Shown piece by piece: positions 15,865-24,133 of a DNA stretch of 43,177 nt. The notes beneath the pieces are model-generated. The model had not been told where the DNA came from, searched no databases, and saw nothing but the letters and a program-made list of their open reading frames with translations. This DNA is from Hyphomicrobiales bacterium. GTDB lineage: Bacteria > Pseudomonadota > Alphaproteobacteria > Rhizobiales > Xanthobacteraceae. The first letter of the stretch is position 1. Each line of letters begins with the position of its first letter. The position numbers were made by a program, and so were the translations under genes. The stretch lies in NCBI GenBank assembly GCA_003135415.1, contig PLBP01000028.1, positions 1-43,177 on the forward strand, given 5' to 3'.

Positions 15865-17340
15865 TCACCACCAAGGCTTGGGCGAGAAACGCCCGGCCGC
15901 CTGCTCGATCACATGGCCGAGCGAAAACAGCGCTTCCTCGTCGAACGGCTGGCCGATCAGCTGCAACCCGAGCGGAAGCCCCGCGCCATCGAGCCCAGCG
16001 GGAACCGAAATGCCCGGCAGCCCCGCCATGTTCACCGTCACCGTGAAGACGTCGTTCAAATACATCTCCACCGGATCGCCAGAAGACTTCTCGCCGATGG
16101 CGAAGGCGGAGGAAGGTGTCGCGGGCGTCAGCACCGCGTCGACACCCTTAGCGAACGCTTCCTCGAAATCGCGCTTGATCAGCGTTCGCACCTTTTGCGC
16201 GCGCAAATAATACGCGTCGTAATAGCCGGCCGAGAGCACATAGGTGCCGATCAGAATGCGCCGGCGCACTTCTTTGCCGAAACCCGCCGCGCGCGTCTTC
16301 TCGTAGAGTTCGATCATGTCGCGGCCTGGCACGCGCAGGCCATAGCGCACGCCGTCATAGCGCGCGAGGTTGGAGGAAGCTTCGGCCGGCGCCACGATGT
16401 AATAGGCGGGTAACGCATATTTAGTGTGCGGCAGCGAAATCTCGACGATCTCGGCGCCCGCTTTCTTCAACCACGTGGCGCCCTCCTCCCACAGCTTCTC
16501 GATTTCTTTCGGCATGCCGTCGACGCGGTATTCCTTCGGGATCCCGATCTTGCGACCCTTGATCGATTGGCCGGCGGCTTTTTCGAAATCCGGCACTTTG
16601 AGATCCGCGCTCGTCGAATCTTTGGGGTCGTGGCCGGCCATCGAGCGAAGCAAAATCGCCGCGTCCTTCACCGTGCGTGCGAACGGCCCCGCCTGATCGA
16701 GCGACGAGGCGAATGCCACGATCCCCCAGCGCGAGCAGCGGCCGTAGGTCGGCTTGATGCCGACGATACCGGCGAACGCCGCCGGTTGGCGGATCGAGCC
16801 GCCGGTGTCGGTGCCGGTGGCGCCGAGACAAAGCTCTGCCGCCACCGCCGCCGCCGAGCCGCCCGACGAGCCGCCAGGCACCAGCGGCGCGCTCGATCCC
16901 TTTCGTCGCCACGGCGAGGTCACCGGACCGAAGGCGGAGGTCTCGTTGGACGAGCCCATGGCGAATTCGTCGTTGTTGGTCTTGCCCAAAAGCAGCGCGC
17001 CGTCGCGCCAGAGGTTAGCGGTCACGCTCGACTCGTAGCCCGGCACGAAATTGTCGAGAATTTTCGAGCACGCGGTGGTGCGCACGCCTTCGGTCGCGAA
17101 CATGTCCTTGACGCCGAGCGCGATGCCCTCGAGGGGCCGCCCCTCGCCCTTGGCGAGGCGCTTGTCGGATTCAACCGCCATCGCCCGCGCCTTCTCGGGC
17201 GTTGGCAAGATATAGGCGTTCAGGCCCTTGGCTTTTTCCATCGCGGCTAAATGCGCGTCGGCGATCTCGTGCGCGGAAAATTTCTTGGCGCGCAACCCGT
17301 CGCGCGCTTCGGCCAACGTAAGGGAATTGAGCTCGGCCAC
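15865..17340 (-). CDS. gatA: Aspartyl/glutamyl-tRNA amidotransferase subunit A
   Basis: A 491-residue amidase-signature enzyme that hydrolyses glutamine and channels ammonia to GatB. Visible motifs: [19 protein letters not shown] (catalytic Lys), [20 protein letters not shown] with the Ser-cisSer pair, and [20 protein letters not shown] with the nucleophilic Ser. The C-terminal part has [12 protein letters not shown] and [15 protein letters not shown], standard for GatA. Start: GTG 17340 ([12 protein letters not shown]), with GGAG 8 nt upstream and only 4 nt after the gatC stop. The open frame continues upstream inside gatC. Length matches the family. Confidence 0.97.
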   Translation of the reverse strand: MAELNSLTLAEARDGLRAKKFSAHEIADAHLAAMEKAKGLNAYILPTPEKARAMAVESDKRLAKGEGRPLEGIALGVKDMFATEGVRTTACSKILDNFVPGYESSVTANLWRDGALLLGKTNNDEFAMGSSNETSAFGPVTSPWRRKGSSAPLVPGGSSGGSAAAVAAELCLGATGTDTGGSIRQPAAFAGIVGIKPTYGRCSRWGIVAFASSLDQAGPFARTVKDAAILLRSMAGHDPKDSTSADLKVPDFEKAAGQSIKGRKIGIPKEYRVDGMPKEIEKLWEEGATWLKKAGAEIVEISLPHTKYALPAYYIVAPAEASSNLARYDGVRYGLRVPGRDMIELYEKTRAAGFGKEVRRRILIGTYVLSAGYYDAYYLRAQKVRTLIKRDFEEAFAKGVDAVLTPATPSSAFAIGEKSSGDPVEMYLNDVFTVTVNMAGLPGISVPAGLDGAGLPLGLQLIGQPFDEEALFSLGHVIEQAAGRFSPKPWW

Positions 17341-17344
17341 GTGT

Positions 17345-17632
17345 TTACTCCACCACCTTCGGCACGACGAAAAACCCATCCTCCGTCTGAGGCGCGTTGG
17401 CGAGCACGCGGGCGGCATCGCCGCCGTCGGTCACCTTGTCCTCGCGCAGCGGAAGCTTCATCGGCGTGACCGAAGTCATCGGCTCGACGCCCTCGACATT
17501 CGCTTCCTTGAGCTGCTCGATGAAGCCGAGGATCGAGTTGATCTCGCCCTGCAAGTGCTCGATCTCGCCGTCCTCGACGGCGATGCGCGCGAGATGCGCG
17601 ATGCGCCGTACGGTCGCGGCATCGACGGACAT
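17345..17632 (-). CDS. gatC: Aspartyl/glutamyl-tRNA amidotransferase subunit C
   Basis: A 95-residue GatC, the small linker subunit that wraps GatA and stabilises the GatCAB complex. [33 protein letters not shown] and [17 protein letters not shown] are the family motifs, and the acidic/aromatic C-terminus ([12 protein letters not shown]) is complete. First gene of the gatC-gatA run, 4 nt before gatA. Confidence 0.97.
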   Translation of the reverse strand: MSVDAATVRRIAHLARIAVEDGEIEHLQGEINSILGFIEQLKEANVEGVEPMTSVTPMKLPLREDKVTDGGDAARVLANAPQTEDGFFVVPKVVE

Positions 17633-17716
17633 GGGAGTCTCCTCGTTAGATGTGCGCCTATAGCAGACCGGCTTTCGGGGCGTAAATACCGCACGTCTCC
17701 CGAAGCCAGTCGCAGG

Positions 17717-17746
17717 AAAAAAATGGCCCCGGCTTGGACCGGGGCC
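17717..17746 (-). terminator. Rho-independent terminator after amtB
   Basis: Perfect 8-bp stem ggccccgg / ccggggcc with a 6-nt loop (17725-17746), followed on the minus strand by a run of seven T. It lies 90 nt beyond the amtB stop. Confidence 0.85.
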
Positions 17747-17835
17747 ACAGGTTGGGACAGAACGCTTTACGCCGAACCTGACTTGCGGGCGGCTATCATG
17801 CTCGCATGCGAAACTAATTGAAGCGATGCCGGCTG

Positions 17836-19230
17836 CTACTCGCCTTCCTTGCCAATCGCATAGGCCGTCTCGCCGTGAACCGCGTCATCTCCTATCTTCA
17901 AGGTCGCGTTATCCATGCGCAGCGGCACGATGAACGAGATGATCTTGAGGATGATGAAGGTAGCGATCGCGTTGTAAACGATGATGAATGCCGCGCCCTC
18001 CGCCTGGAGCAGGAGCTGGGGGGCGTTGCCGTAGAGCCAACCTGTCACGTTGACGCCGGGCGCTTCCTTGTCCGTTCCGATGTACATCAGCATATCGGGA
18101 TTGGCCAAGACGCCGACCAGCAAGCCGCCCATGAGACCCGCTACGCCGTGGGTCGAGAAGACACTCAGCGTATCGTCCACTTTCATCATGAAGCTGGTCT
18201 TTTGCAGCTTGTTCATGGCGAGCCAGGGGATGATACCGGCACAAACGCCAATGGCGATCGCGCCCAAGCCGTCGACGTAACCGGCGCCCGGCGTGATCGC
18301 GACGAGGCCCGCTATCATGCCGTTGACCGCCCCGAGTACTGACATCCTGCCATAAGCCATCTTGTCCATCAGCATCCACACCAGAAGCGCCACTGCGGTG
18401 GCAATGTTCGTGTTGAGCACCGCAACGCCTGCGTTGGCGTTGGCAAAGTAAGGATCGCCGCCGTTGAAGCCGTTCCAGCCCAGCCACAGGATTCCCGCGC
18501 CGACGAGTGTGATCAACAAACTATTAGGCGGGAAACTTTCGCGATCCTGTTGCAGGCGCGGGCCAACCAACCACGCCGCGACGAAGCCTGACGTGCCGGC
18601 AGCGAGATGGATGACGTAGCCGCCCGAGAAGTCTGCCACGCCCGCGGCGGCAAGCCAGCCGCCACCCCACAGGCTGAATGCCCCCACAGTATAGACCAAG
18701 GTCATCCAAACCGGGCAGAAGATCATCCACGCCGCGAAGTTCATGCGGCCAAGCAAAGAACCGGCGAGGATGATGACGGTGATGGCGGCGAATACGAACT
18801 GGAAGTACATCAGCGTCGCCATCGGGAAAGTCAGAGCCGGCATGCCCGACGCAGCTTCTGGAATTGTCGCCTGGCCGGTGGTAAAGGCGGCCGACGTCGC
18901 TAAGCCCGGCGTTCCGAGGAAAGCCTGGCCGGAAAGCGATAACCAAGCGGGCCCGAACGCCATGTTGTAGTCGAACAGAACCCAGACGACGAGGACCGAA
19001 GCGAAGGCGTAGATCGACATGAAGGCGGAGTTGATCGCCCACTTCTTCTTGACGATGCCACCGTAGAGGACGGTGAGCCCTGGCACGCTCATCAGGGCGA
19101 CTAAGGTCGCGGCCGTAAGCTGCCAAGCATTATTGCCGGCATTCAACCAATCCGGTGCTGCAGTGAGTGCCGCTAGCTGCCAGGCATTGTTGCCGGCATC
19201 CAGCAATTGCGGTGATGCTACGAGTGACAT
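17836..19230 (-). CDS. amtB: Ammonium transporter, Amt family
   Basis: A 464-residue Amt/MEP/Rh channel with 11 predicted membrane spans. Signature segments: [40 protein letters not shown] (first pore His), [10 protein letters not shown], and [20 protein letters not shown] (second pore His). These twin histidines line the ammonia path. The N-terminus is unusual: AGNNAWQL occurs twice (residues 12-19 and 31-38); the second copy is in the canonical position. Start: ATG 19230 with GGGGGA about 8 nt upstream. A sigma-54-type promoter lies 65-80 bp upstream, so induction under nitrogen limitation through NtrC is likely. No glnK gene is adjacent, which is unusual for amtB. Confidence 0.95.
   Translation of the reverse strand: MSLVASPQLLDAGNNAWQLAALTAAPDWLNAGNNAWQLTAATLVALMSVPGLTVLYGGIVKKKWAINSAFMSIYAFASVLVVWVLFDYNMAFGPAWLSLSGQAFLGTPGLATSAAFTTGQATIPEAASGMPALTFPMATLMYFQFVFAAITVIILAGSLLGRMNFAAWMIFCPVWMTLVYTVGAFSLWGGGWLAAAGVADFSGGYVIHLAAGTSGFVAAWLVGPRLQQDRESFPPNSLLITLVGAGILWLGWNGFNGGDPYFANANAGVAVLNTNIATAVALLVWMLMDKMAYGRMSVLGAVNGMIAGLVAITPGAGYVDGLGAIAIGVCAGIIPWLAMNKLQKTSFMMKVDDTLSVFSTHGVAGLMGGLLVGVLANPDMLMYIGTDKEAPGVNVTGWLYGNAPQLLLQAEGAAFIIVYNAIATFIILKIISFIVPLRMDNATLKIGDDAVHGETAYAIGKEGE
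19117..19197 (-). repeat. Tandem duplication inside amtB (57-nt period)
   Basis: The segments 19174-19197 and 19117-19140 both encode AGNNAWQL and differ mainly at synonymous positions. The period is 57 nt (19 codons). It keeps the frame and lengthens the periplasmic N-terminus. Confidence 0.75.
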
Positions 19231-19294
19231 GTTTGATTCCCCCAGAATGTTCTCTTTGCGCGCCCATTTGAGTAGGCAAGCAACCAAGATATCT

Positions 19295-19310
19295 GGCAAA
19301 TACTGTGCCA
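19295..19310 (-). promoter_or_regulatory. Sigma-54 (-24/-12) promoter of amtB
   Basis: On the minus strand: TGGCAC-AGTAT-TTGCC, fitting the TGGCAC-N5-TTGC consensus with invariant GG and GC at correct spacing. It points toward amtB and would give a leader of about 50 nt. NtrC-type enhancer sites were not identified with confidence. Confidence 0.8.
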
Positions 19311-19362
19311 TTGAATGGAACGTTGACTAAGCCTGTCTTCTTTACGAAGATTTGGTTCTTCC

Positions 19363-19383
19363 CATCCAAGATTTGGTTGGATG
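19363..19383. promoter_or_regulatory. Inverted repeat upstream of amtB and the divergent gene
   Basis: Perfect 7-bp arms catccaa and ttggatg with spacer gatttgg; a related unit gaaga-tttggt-tcttc sits just before it (about 19346-19361). It lies about 60 bp upstream of the sigma-54 promoter, in enhancer range, and about 40 bp before the divergent gene. The binding protein is unknown. Confidence 0.4.
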
Positions 19384-19423
19384 ACTAAAAAATTCGCAGT
19401 GTGATTAGAAAATGAGCAGGAAA

Positions 19424-19756
19424 ATGATGCGAGTTCTGACTCGATTACTGACGGCGGGAATTGGCGCATTGGCGGTCGGTATTTCCTTTCCCGCCACTGG
19501 CGTTGAAGTGCAGCGCGAGACCGCTATCACCTGCACCAATCCAGCGAGCGGTGCGAACTGGCAGATTAGGATCGACTATGAGGGAAAGACCGTAGATTCC
19601 AACCCGGCCTATTTCAGCGACGCCAAGATTTCGTGGCGCGACGCGAAAGACGGCCTCAACTACACGCTTGATCGCAAATCCGGCGATCTTAAGGTCGTTT
19701 TCGCGTCAAGCACCGGCGGCTCTTTCCTCTATCATCGATGCCAGCTGAAGAATTGA
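19424..19756 (+). CDS. Small secreted hypothetical protein
   Basis: A 110-residue exported protein: signal peptide MMRVLTRLLTAGIGALAVGI ending near TGV, then a mature domain of about 85 residues rich in beta-strand-like segments (ANWQIRIDYEGKTVD, ISWRDAKDGLNYTLDRK, GGSFLYHRCQLKN). Two cysteines (ITC early, HRC at the end) could form a disulfide closing the domain. I recall similar small proteins from rhizobial genomes, without known function. Start: ATG 19424 or 19427 follows AGGA; an upstream ATG at 19412 lacks a good site. Divergent from amtB, sharing its regulatory gap. Confidence 0.65.
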   Translation: MMRVLTRLLTAGIGALAVGISFPATGVEVQRETAITCTNPASGANWQIRIDYEGKTVDSNPAYFSDAKISWRDAKDGLNYTLDRKSGDLKVVFASSTGGSFLYHRCQLKN

Positions 19757-19840
19757 ATTCGCGTTCGCGGAATTAAACTCGGCGCTATCACCCCGTCATG
19801 ATCCGGGCTGCCCGCCGCCCTGCGGAAAATCGGAGCAGCG

Positions 19841-21550
19841 ATGGTTGAGCGGGTTTCCGGCGTTAAGGCAAGCGTGGGGTTCGCCTCGGAGACCGGACCG
19901 CGCGAACGCAACGAGGATTTCGCCGGCGCCGTTTTTGGCTTTGAGCTGCCGCAACCGCGCCGGGACGTTGTCGCGGCGATCGCCGATGGAATTGGGGGCA
20001 CAAAGGGCGGCCGCGTGGCCGCTGAGACCGCAGTGCGTGGTTTTCTGGATGGATTTTTTGATCTGCCCGAAACCATGGAGGTGCGACGCGCGGCGGCCAG
20101 GATCTTAACTGCACTCAATGGCTGGATCCATTCCCAAGGTCAGCGGGACGCCAAGTTGGTGGGGATGGGATGCACCTTCACCGCGCTGGTACTACGCGGG
20201 CGCGTCGCTCACGTGCTGCATGTCGGCGATACGCGCGCCTATCGGTTACGCAGCGATCGCCTCACCCGCCTTACCAGCGACCACGTGCGGGACGATGGCA
20301 CCGGTCGGTCGAACATCCTTTACCGTGCGCTAGGCGTAGAGACGGAGGTGCGGCTGGACTATGCGGCCCAGCCGATGGCACGGCACGACCGCTTTCTGCT
20401 GTGCAGCGATGGTGTCCACGGGTTTCTGACGGACGAGGCCATTACCGACATTCTGCGCGAGCGTGTTGCTTCAGAGGATTCCGCCCGCGCGCTGGTTGCG
20501 GCCGCGCTCCAATCCGGCAGCACCGACAATTGCACGGCTTTGGTTGTCGACGTTGTCGATCTGCCGACTGCGGAATCGGCCGATATCGGCGCCGACATCC
20601 TGCAACTGCCGTTGATCCCGGTGCCGATCGACGGCGAGACGGTCGACGGTTTCGTGCTCAAGGTGCTGGTGTCGGACGGCCGATATACCCGCCTGTTCGG
20701 TGCGATCGACGAGGTCGAGGGTGGCGAGGTCGTGTTGAAGTTTCCCAAGCCTCAGGTCGCCGCCGTCGACACCTACCGCGCGGCATTTGTCCGCGAGGCA
20801 TGGGTGGGCGCGCGCGTGCACAGCCCATGGGTCGGTCGCACAATCGAGCTACCCACCGGGCGGCAGAGCTGCCTCTACACGGTCATGCCGCTTTATCCGG
20901 GCGAACTTCTGGAGTCGCGGCTCGCACGTCCGCCGTTGCTGGGTCTGGAGGAAGGACGCAATATCGCGATCAAATTGGCGCGAGGCGTCGCGGCACTCCA
21001 TCGTGCAGGCATCATCCATCGCGATATCAAGCCGGACAACGTGATTCTTGAAAGCGAAGGATCACTCAAGCTCATCGATCTCGGGGTCGTGCGCGTACCC
21101 GGAATGGAGGATTTCCCGCCCGAGGACATTCCGGGAACGCCTGCCTACATGGCGCCCGAAATGTTTGACGGCGAACCCGGGAACGAAGCGACCGACATTT
21201 ACGCGCTGGGCGTCACAATGTTCCGCGCCTTCAGCAGTGAGTTCCCTTATGACAATCTCGATGCCACCAGCCCGCCGCGCCGAAACCGACCGCAGGCGCT
21301 TTCCGGTCTGCGCCCGGACCTTCCTGCCTGGCTCCAAGGTGTACTCGGGCGAGCGATCGCAACCGATCCGGCCGAGCGATTTCAAGACATGATGGAATTC
21401 GCGGTCGAGATGGAGGCGGGACCCGCGCGCGCCCCCGTTCGGGAACTCCGGCCTTTGACGCTCTATGAACGCGCTCCGGTCCGATTTTGGCAGGGTGTAG
21501 CCGCACTGCTCGCGCTCGCGCTCCTCTTCTTGCTGCTGCGACGACACTAA
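19841..21550 (+). CDS. PP2C phosphatase-Ser/Thr kinase fusion, membrane anchored
   Basis: A 569-residue bifunctional signalling protein. Residues about 10-245 are a PP2C phosphatase with all metal-binding motifs: RERNEDF (21-27), ADGIGG (48-53), LHVGDTRAYRL, LLCSDGVHGF and GSTDNCTALVV. Residues about 265-525 are a Hanks-type kinase: VVLKF (ATP Lys), IIHRDIKPDN with catalytic Asp395, DLG in place of DFG at 413, YMAPEM. A C-terminal anchor (FWQGVAALLALALLFLLL) is followed by RRH, so both enzyme domains face the cytosol. The two activities oppose each other, suggesting a tunable switch. GGAG lies 5 nt before the ATG. The place beside amtB hints at nitrogen-related control; substrates are unknown. 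Confidence 0.93.
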   Translation: MVERVSGVKASVGFASETGPRERNEDFAGAVFGFELPQPRRDVVAAIADGIGGTKGGRVAAETAVRGFLDGFFDLPETMEVRRAAARILTALNGWIHSQGQRDAKLVGMGCTFTALVLRGRVAHVLHVGDTRAYRLRSDRLTRLTSDHVRDDGTGRSNILYRALGVETEVRLDYAAQPMARHDRFLLCSDGVHGFLTDEAITDILRERVASEDSARALVAAALQSGSTDNCTALVVDVVDLPTAESADIGADILQLPLIPVPIDGETVDGFVLKVLVSDGRYTRLFGAIDEVEGGEVVLKFPKPQVAAVDTYRAAFVREAWVGARVHSPWVGRTIELPTGRQSCLYTVMPLYPGELLESRLARPPLLGLEEGRNIAIKLARGVAALHRAGIIHRDIKPDNVILESEGSLKLIDLGVVRVPGMEDFPPEDIPGTPAYMAPEMFDGEPGNEATDIYALGVTMFRAFSSEFPYDNLDATSPPRRNRPQALSGLRPDLPAWLQGVLGRAIATDPAERFQDMMEFAVEMEAGPARAPVRELRPLTLYERAPVRFWQGVAALLALALLFLLLRRH

Positions 21551-21658
21551 ACAAACGACGCAACGCCCTCCACAGCATGAACGTCCCGATCGTGCCGCGT
21601 CGAGCATGGGCGGCTATTTGCTGTTCCACACCTGCCGCGCGAGCTGACGCACCGCCTA

Positions 21659-21990
21659 TTATTTCGCCGCTTGTGAAATTTCCCGCATTCGCGCGAGCGA
21701 CTCTTGCGCGAGCCGCATCACAACTTCTCCAGCGGGAAGTTCGCGCCCGAGTGCCGCGGCCTCGCCCGACCATAGCGGTAAGAAATCGCCACTCCCTCCC
21801 GCTTCCGCTTTCGCGCGCAAGGGCGCGAGCGCGGATTTCAGCGCGGCGCGGTGGGGCGCGGAAATTTTCGCTTCCGGGCAATAAAGAAACGCGCTGCCGA
21901 TCTGCACGCCCGCAGCACCGAGCGCGACGGCGGCGGCGATCCCGCGCGCATCCGCAATCCCGCCCGCCGCGATCACCGCAGCTTCACCGC
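21659..21990 (-). pseudogene. Nitronate monooxygenase remnant
   Basis: Only the C-terminal third of a 2-nitropropane dioxygenase/nitronate monooxygenase survives. AVIAAGGIADARGIAAAVAL and GVQIGSAFLYCPEAKISAPH are the FMN-phosphate-binding end of the TIM barrel. The text then jumps from AALKSA directly to LAPLRAKAEAGGSGDF, skipping about 35 residues usually found between them, and ends with LWSGEAAALGRELPAGE. The roughly 200 N-terminal residues are absent; upstream of about 21990 homology stops. The open frame to 22024 is therefore not a functional enzyme. Confidence 0.7.
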
Positions 21991-22091
21991 GTCGGCGACA
22001 ACGGCCGTGGACGATAATCCGCATGTTTACCTCGAAAGGCTGATGTGGGAAGCCATTCTATTCAGTCTGCACGAGTTCGAAAATTCCCGAG

Positions 22092-22562
22092 ATGCCCGCC
22101 TGCATCGTAGACATCGAAGCCCTGCCGCCTCTGCTCGCCGCCAACGCGCGCCTGATCGGCGTCGATCTCGGCACAAAGACGATCGGGCTTGCGCTCTCGG
22201 ACACCCGCCGCACTATCGCCTCTCCGTTGGAAACGCTGAAGCGCACCAAATTCCGCCCGGACGCCGAGCGGCTTCTGAAAATCGCCAAGCTCCACGATGT
22301 CGGCGCGCTCGTCATTGGGCTCCCGCGCAACATGGATGGCTCCGAAGGCCCGCGCGCGCAGTCGACCCGCGCCTTCGTGCGCAATCTCGCGCCGATGACT
22401 TCGCTCGCGATCGCCTTCTGGGACGAGCGGCTTTCGACCGCGGCGGTGACGCGCACGCTGATCGAGGCCGATGCCTCGCGCAAGCGCCGCGCCGTGCTCG
22501 TCGACAAAATGGCCGCCGCCTATATCCTGCAGGGCGCGCTCGACCGTTTGGGCTACGGATAA
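22092..22562 (+). CDS. ruvX: Holliday-junction resolvase-like nuclease RuvX/YqgF
   Basis: A 156-residue RNase H-fold protein involved in rRNA 5'-end processing and implicated in junction resolution. Motifs: [17 protein letters not shown] (first catalytic Asp), [26 protein letters not shown] (catalytic Glu) and [15 protein letters not shown] (last Asp). Length is normal. It runs into the AEC transporter gene with a 4-nt gap, so the two are probably co-transcribed. Confidence 0.95.
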   Translation: MPACIVDIEALPPLLAANARLIGVDLGTKTIGLALSDTRRTIASPLETLKRTKFRPDAERLLKIAKLHDVGALVIGLPRNMDGSEGPRAQSTRAFVRNLAPMTSLAIAFWDERLSTAAVTRTLIEADASRKRRAVLVDKMAAAYILQGALDRLGYG

Positions 22563-22566
22563 CGCA

Positions 22567-23502
22567 ATGGCCGCCGTCGCCGACGCCCTCCTCCCCGTCT
22601 TCTTGATCATCGCCTTCGGCGTCGTGCTGAAGCGCACGCTGCTTCCGGCCGACGAGGCGTGGCTGGGCCTCGAGCGCCTCACTTATTTCGTACTATTCCC
22701 GGCGCTGCTCACCGTCTCGACCGCGACCGCCGATCTTAAGAACGTGCCGGCGGGCAGCGTCGCCATCGTGCTGTTTCTCGCGGTGATCGCGCTCACAGGC
22801 GCACTCTTCGTCGCGCGCGTTCCGGTTATGCGCGCGCTCGCGCTTTCCGGCCCCGCCTATAGCTCGGTGTTTCAGGGCGCGACGCGCTGGAACAGCTATG
22901 TCGGGCTCGCCCTCGGTAGCGCGCTCTATGGAACGCCCGGTCTTGCGCTCATCTCCATTGCGATCGTGGCGATGGTGCCGATCCTGAACGTGATCAACAT
23001 CTGGATCCTCGCGCACTACGCCGCTGACGAGCGGCCGGCCCTGAAAACGGTCGTCGGACACATGCTGCGCAATCCTTTTATTTGGTCGTCGCTCGCGGGC
23101 ATCGCGATCAATCTTGCCGGCATACCGCTGCCGAAAGCGGTCGTGATGTTCGGCGAAATCCTCGGGCGCGCATCGCTCGCGCTCGGACTGTTGCTGGTCG
23201 GCGCCGGTCTCGTACTCGGCGAAGTGTTCAAGCCCGACACCCGCGTTTACGTGGCTGCCGTGCTCAAGCTTCTCGCCATGCCGGCGATCGCGATCGGCAT
23301 CGGCGCCGCACTCGGACTTTCCGGGTTGGGACTTTCGGTGGTGGCGATCGCTTCGAGCGTGCCGTCGGCGCCGAGCGGCTACGTGCTCGCGCGCCAACTC
23401 GGCGGCGACGCGCCGCTACTCGCGCGCATTCTCACCTTCGAGACGCTGCTCGCCCTCGTCACCATCCCGCTTGCCTTGGCCGTGGCGTCGCTTCGTCAAT
23501 AA
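22567..23502 (+). CDS. AEC-family (auxin efflux carrier-like) permease
   Basis: A 311-residue inner-membrane protein with about ten hydrophobic segments in two halves. ALLPVFLIIAFGVVLKRT at the N-terminus, YVGLALGSALYGTPGLAL and SVPSAPSGYVLARQLGGD in the second half are AEC-family landmarks; members export organic anions such as malate or malonate. Start: ATG 22567, 4 nt after ruvX. It ends beside a strong hairpin shared with the next, convergent gene. The substrate cannot be predicted. Confidence 0.9.
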   Translation: MAAVADALLPVFLIIAFGVVLKRTLLPADEAWLGLERLTYFVLFPALLTVSTATADLKNVPAGSVAIVLFLAVIALTGALFVARVPVMRALALSGPAYSSVFQGATRWNSYVGLALGSALYGTPGLALISIAIVAMVPILNVINIWILAHYAADERPALKTVVGHMLRNPFIWSSLAGIAINLAGIPLPKAVVMFGEILGRASLALGLLLVGAGLVLGEVFKPDTRVYVAAVLKLLAMPAIAIGIGAALGLSGLGLSVVAIASSVPSAPSGYVLARQLGGDAPLLARILTFETLLALVTIPLALAVASLRQ

Positions 23503-23527
23503 AAAAACGGCGGCCGAAGGCCGCCGT
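23501..23527 (-). terminator. Rho-independent terminator between convergent genes
   Basis: Stem acggcggcc / ggccgccgt with 3-nt loop (23507-23527), with seven A on its left, i.e. a T run on the minus strand. It terminates the secreted-protein gene at 23558-24001 and may also stop the AEC transcript. Confidence 0.85.
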
Positions 23528-23557
23528 GAAATTCTTGCGAACACCGACGGCTGGAAA

Positions 23558-24001
23558 TCAGCAGGGCATCCAGTAACCGGATTGCCCGTTCACGCCGCCT
23601 TCGACCCAGCAACGCCGCGGATAGGCCGGACTGGGCGGTCCCGGCTGGGGCGGCGGCGCGTTGTAGTATCCCTGCTGCTGTGGCGGCGCATCGTAATAAT
23701 AGTAGGAACCGGGCTCCGCGGCGTAACCAGCCGGCGCCAGTCCGTATGGATCGTAATAGTAATAAGGACGGTTGGCGTTGGCGATCGCCGCACCCGCGAT
23801 CACACCTCCAACGATCGCGGCGCCGACCCACGGCCCCGGTCCCCAGCGGCGGTAATAAACCTCGGTCGTCCGGCCGGGCGCGGCCTGTTCGAGCGTGACG
23901 TTCATCGAACCGGCGGACGCCGCGAAGGCGGCGTTCGCCGAAATCAGGATCGCACCGGCGGTGGCCGCGGCAGCGACCTTCTTCACCAAGACGTTTTTCA
24001 T
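23558..24001 (-). CDS. Secreted Tyr/Pro-rich protein with Gly-rich hydrophobic segment
   Basis: A 147-residue exported protein. Signal peptide VLVKKVAAAATAGAILISAN ending near AFA. Then TEVYYRRWGPGPWVGAAIVG, a Gly/Ala hydrophobic hairpin (VGGVIAGAAIANA) and a low-complexity Tyr/Pro/Gln stretch with runs of four Tyr. The C-terminus CWVEGGVNGQSGYWMPC has two cysteines bracketing aromatic residues, a terminal module common in small rhizobial envelope proteins. Localisation is probably periplasmic or outer-membrane associated; function unknown. Start ATG 24001 follows GGAGAG. Confidence 0.8.
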   Translation of the reverse strand: MKNVLVKKVAAAATAGAILISANAAFAASAGSMNVTLEQAAPGRTTEVYYRRWGPGPWVGAAIVGGVIAGAAIANANRPYYYYDPYGLAPAGYAAEPGSYYYYDAPPQQQGYYNAPPPQPGPPSPAYPRRCWVEGGVNGQSGYWMPC

Positions 24002-24133
24002 GGAGAGAACCTCGGACTCGCGCGTGAAAGGCCGCGCGATCAGGGGAAAATTATGGCCAAAGGAATGAATGATGGCTGAATGGATTCCGGCGCCGCTGTG
24101 GCGCAGTCATGGCCGTTAACGAATGACGAAGGG

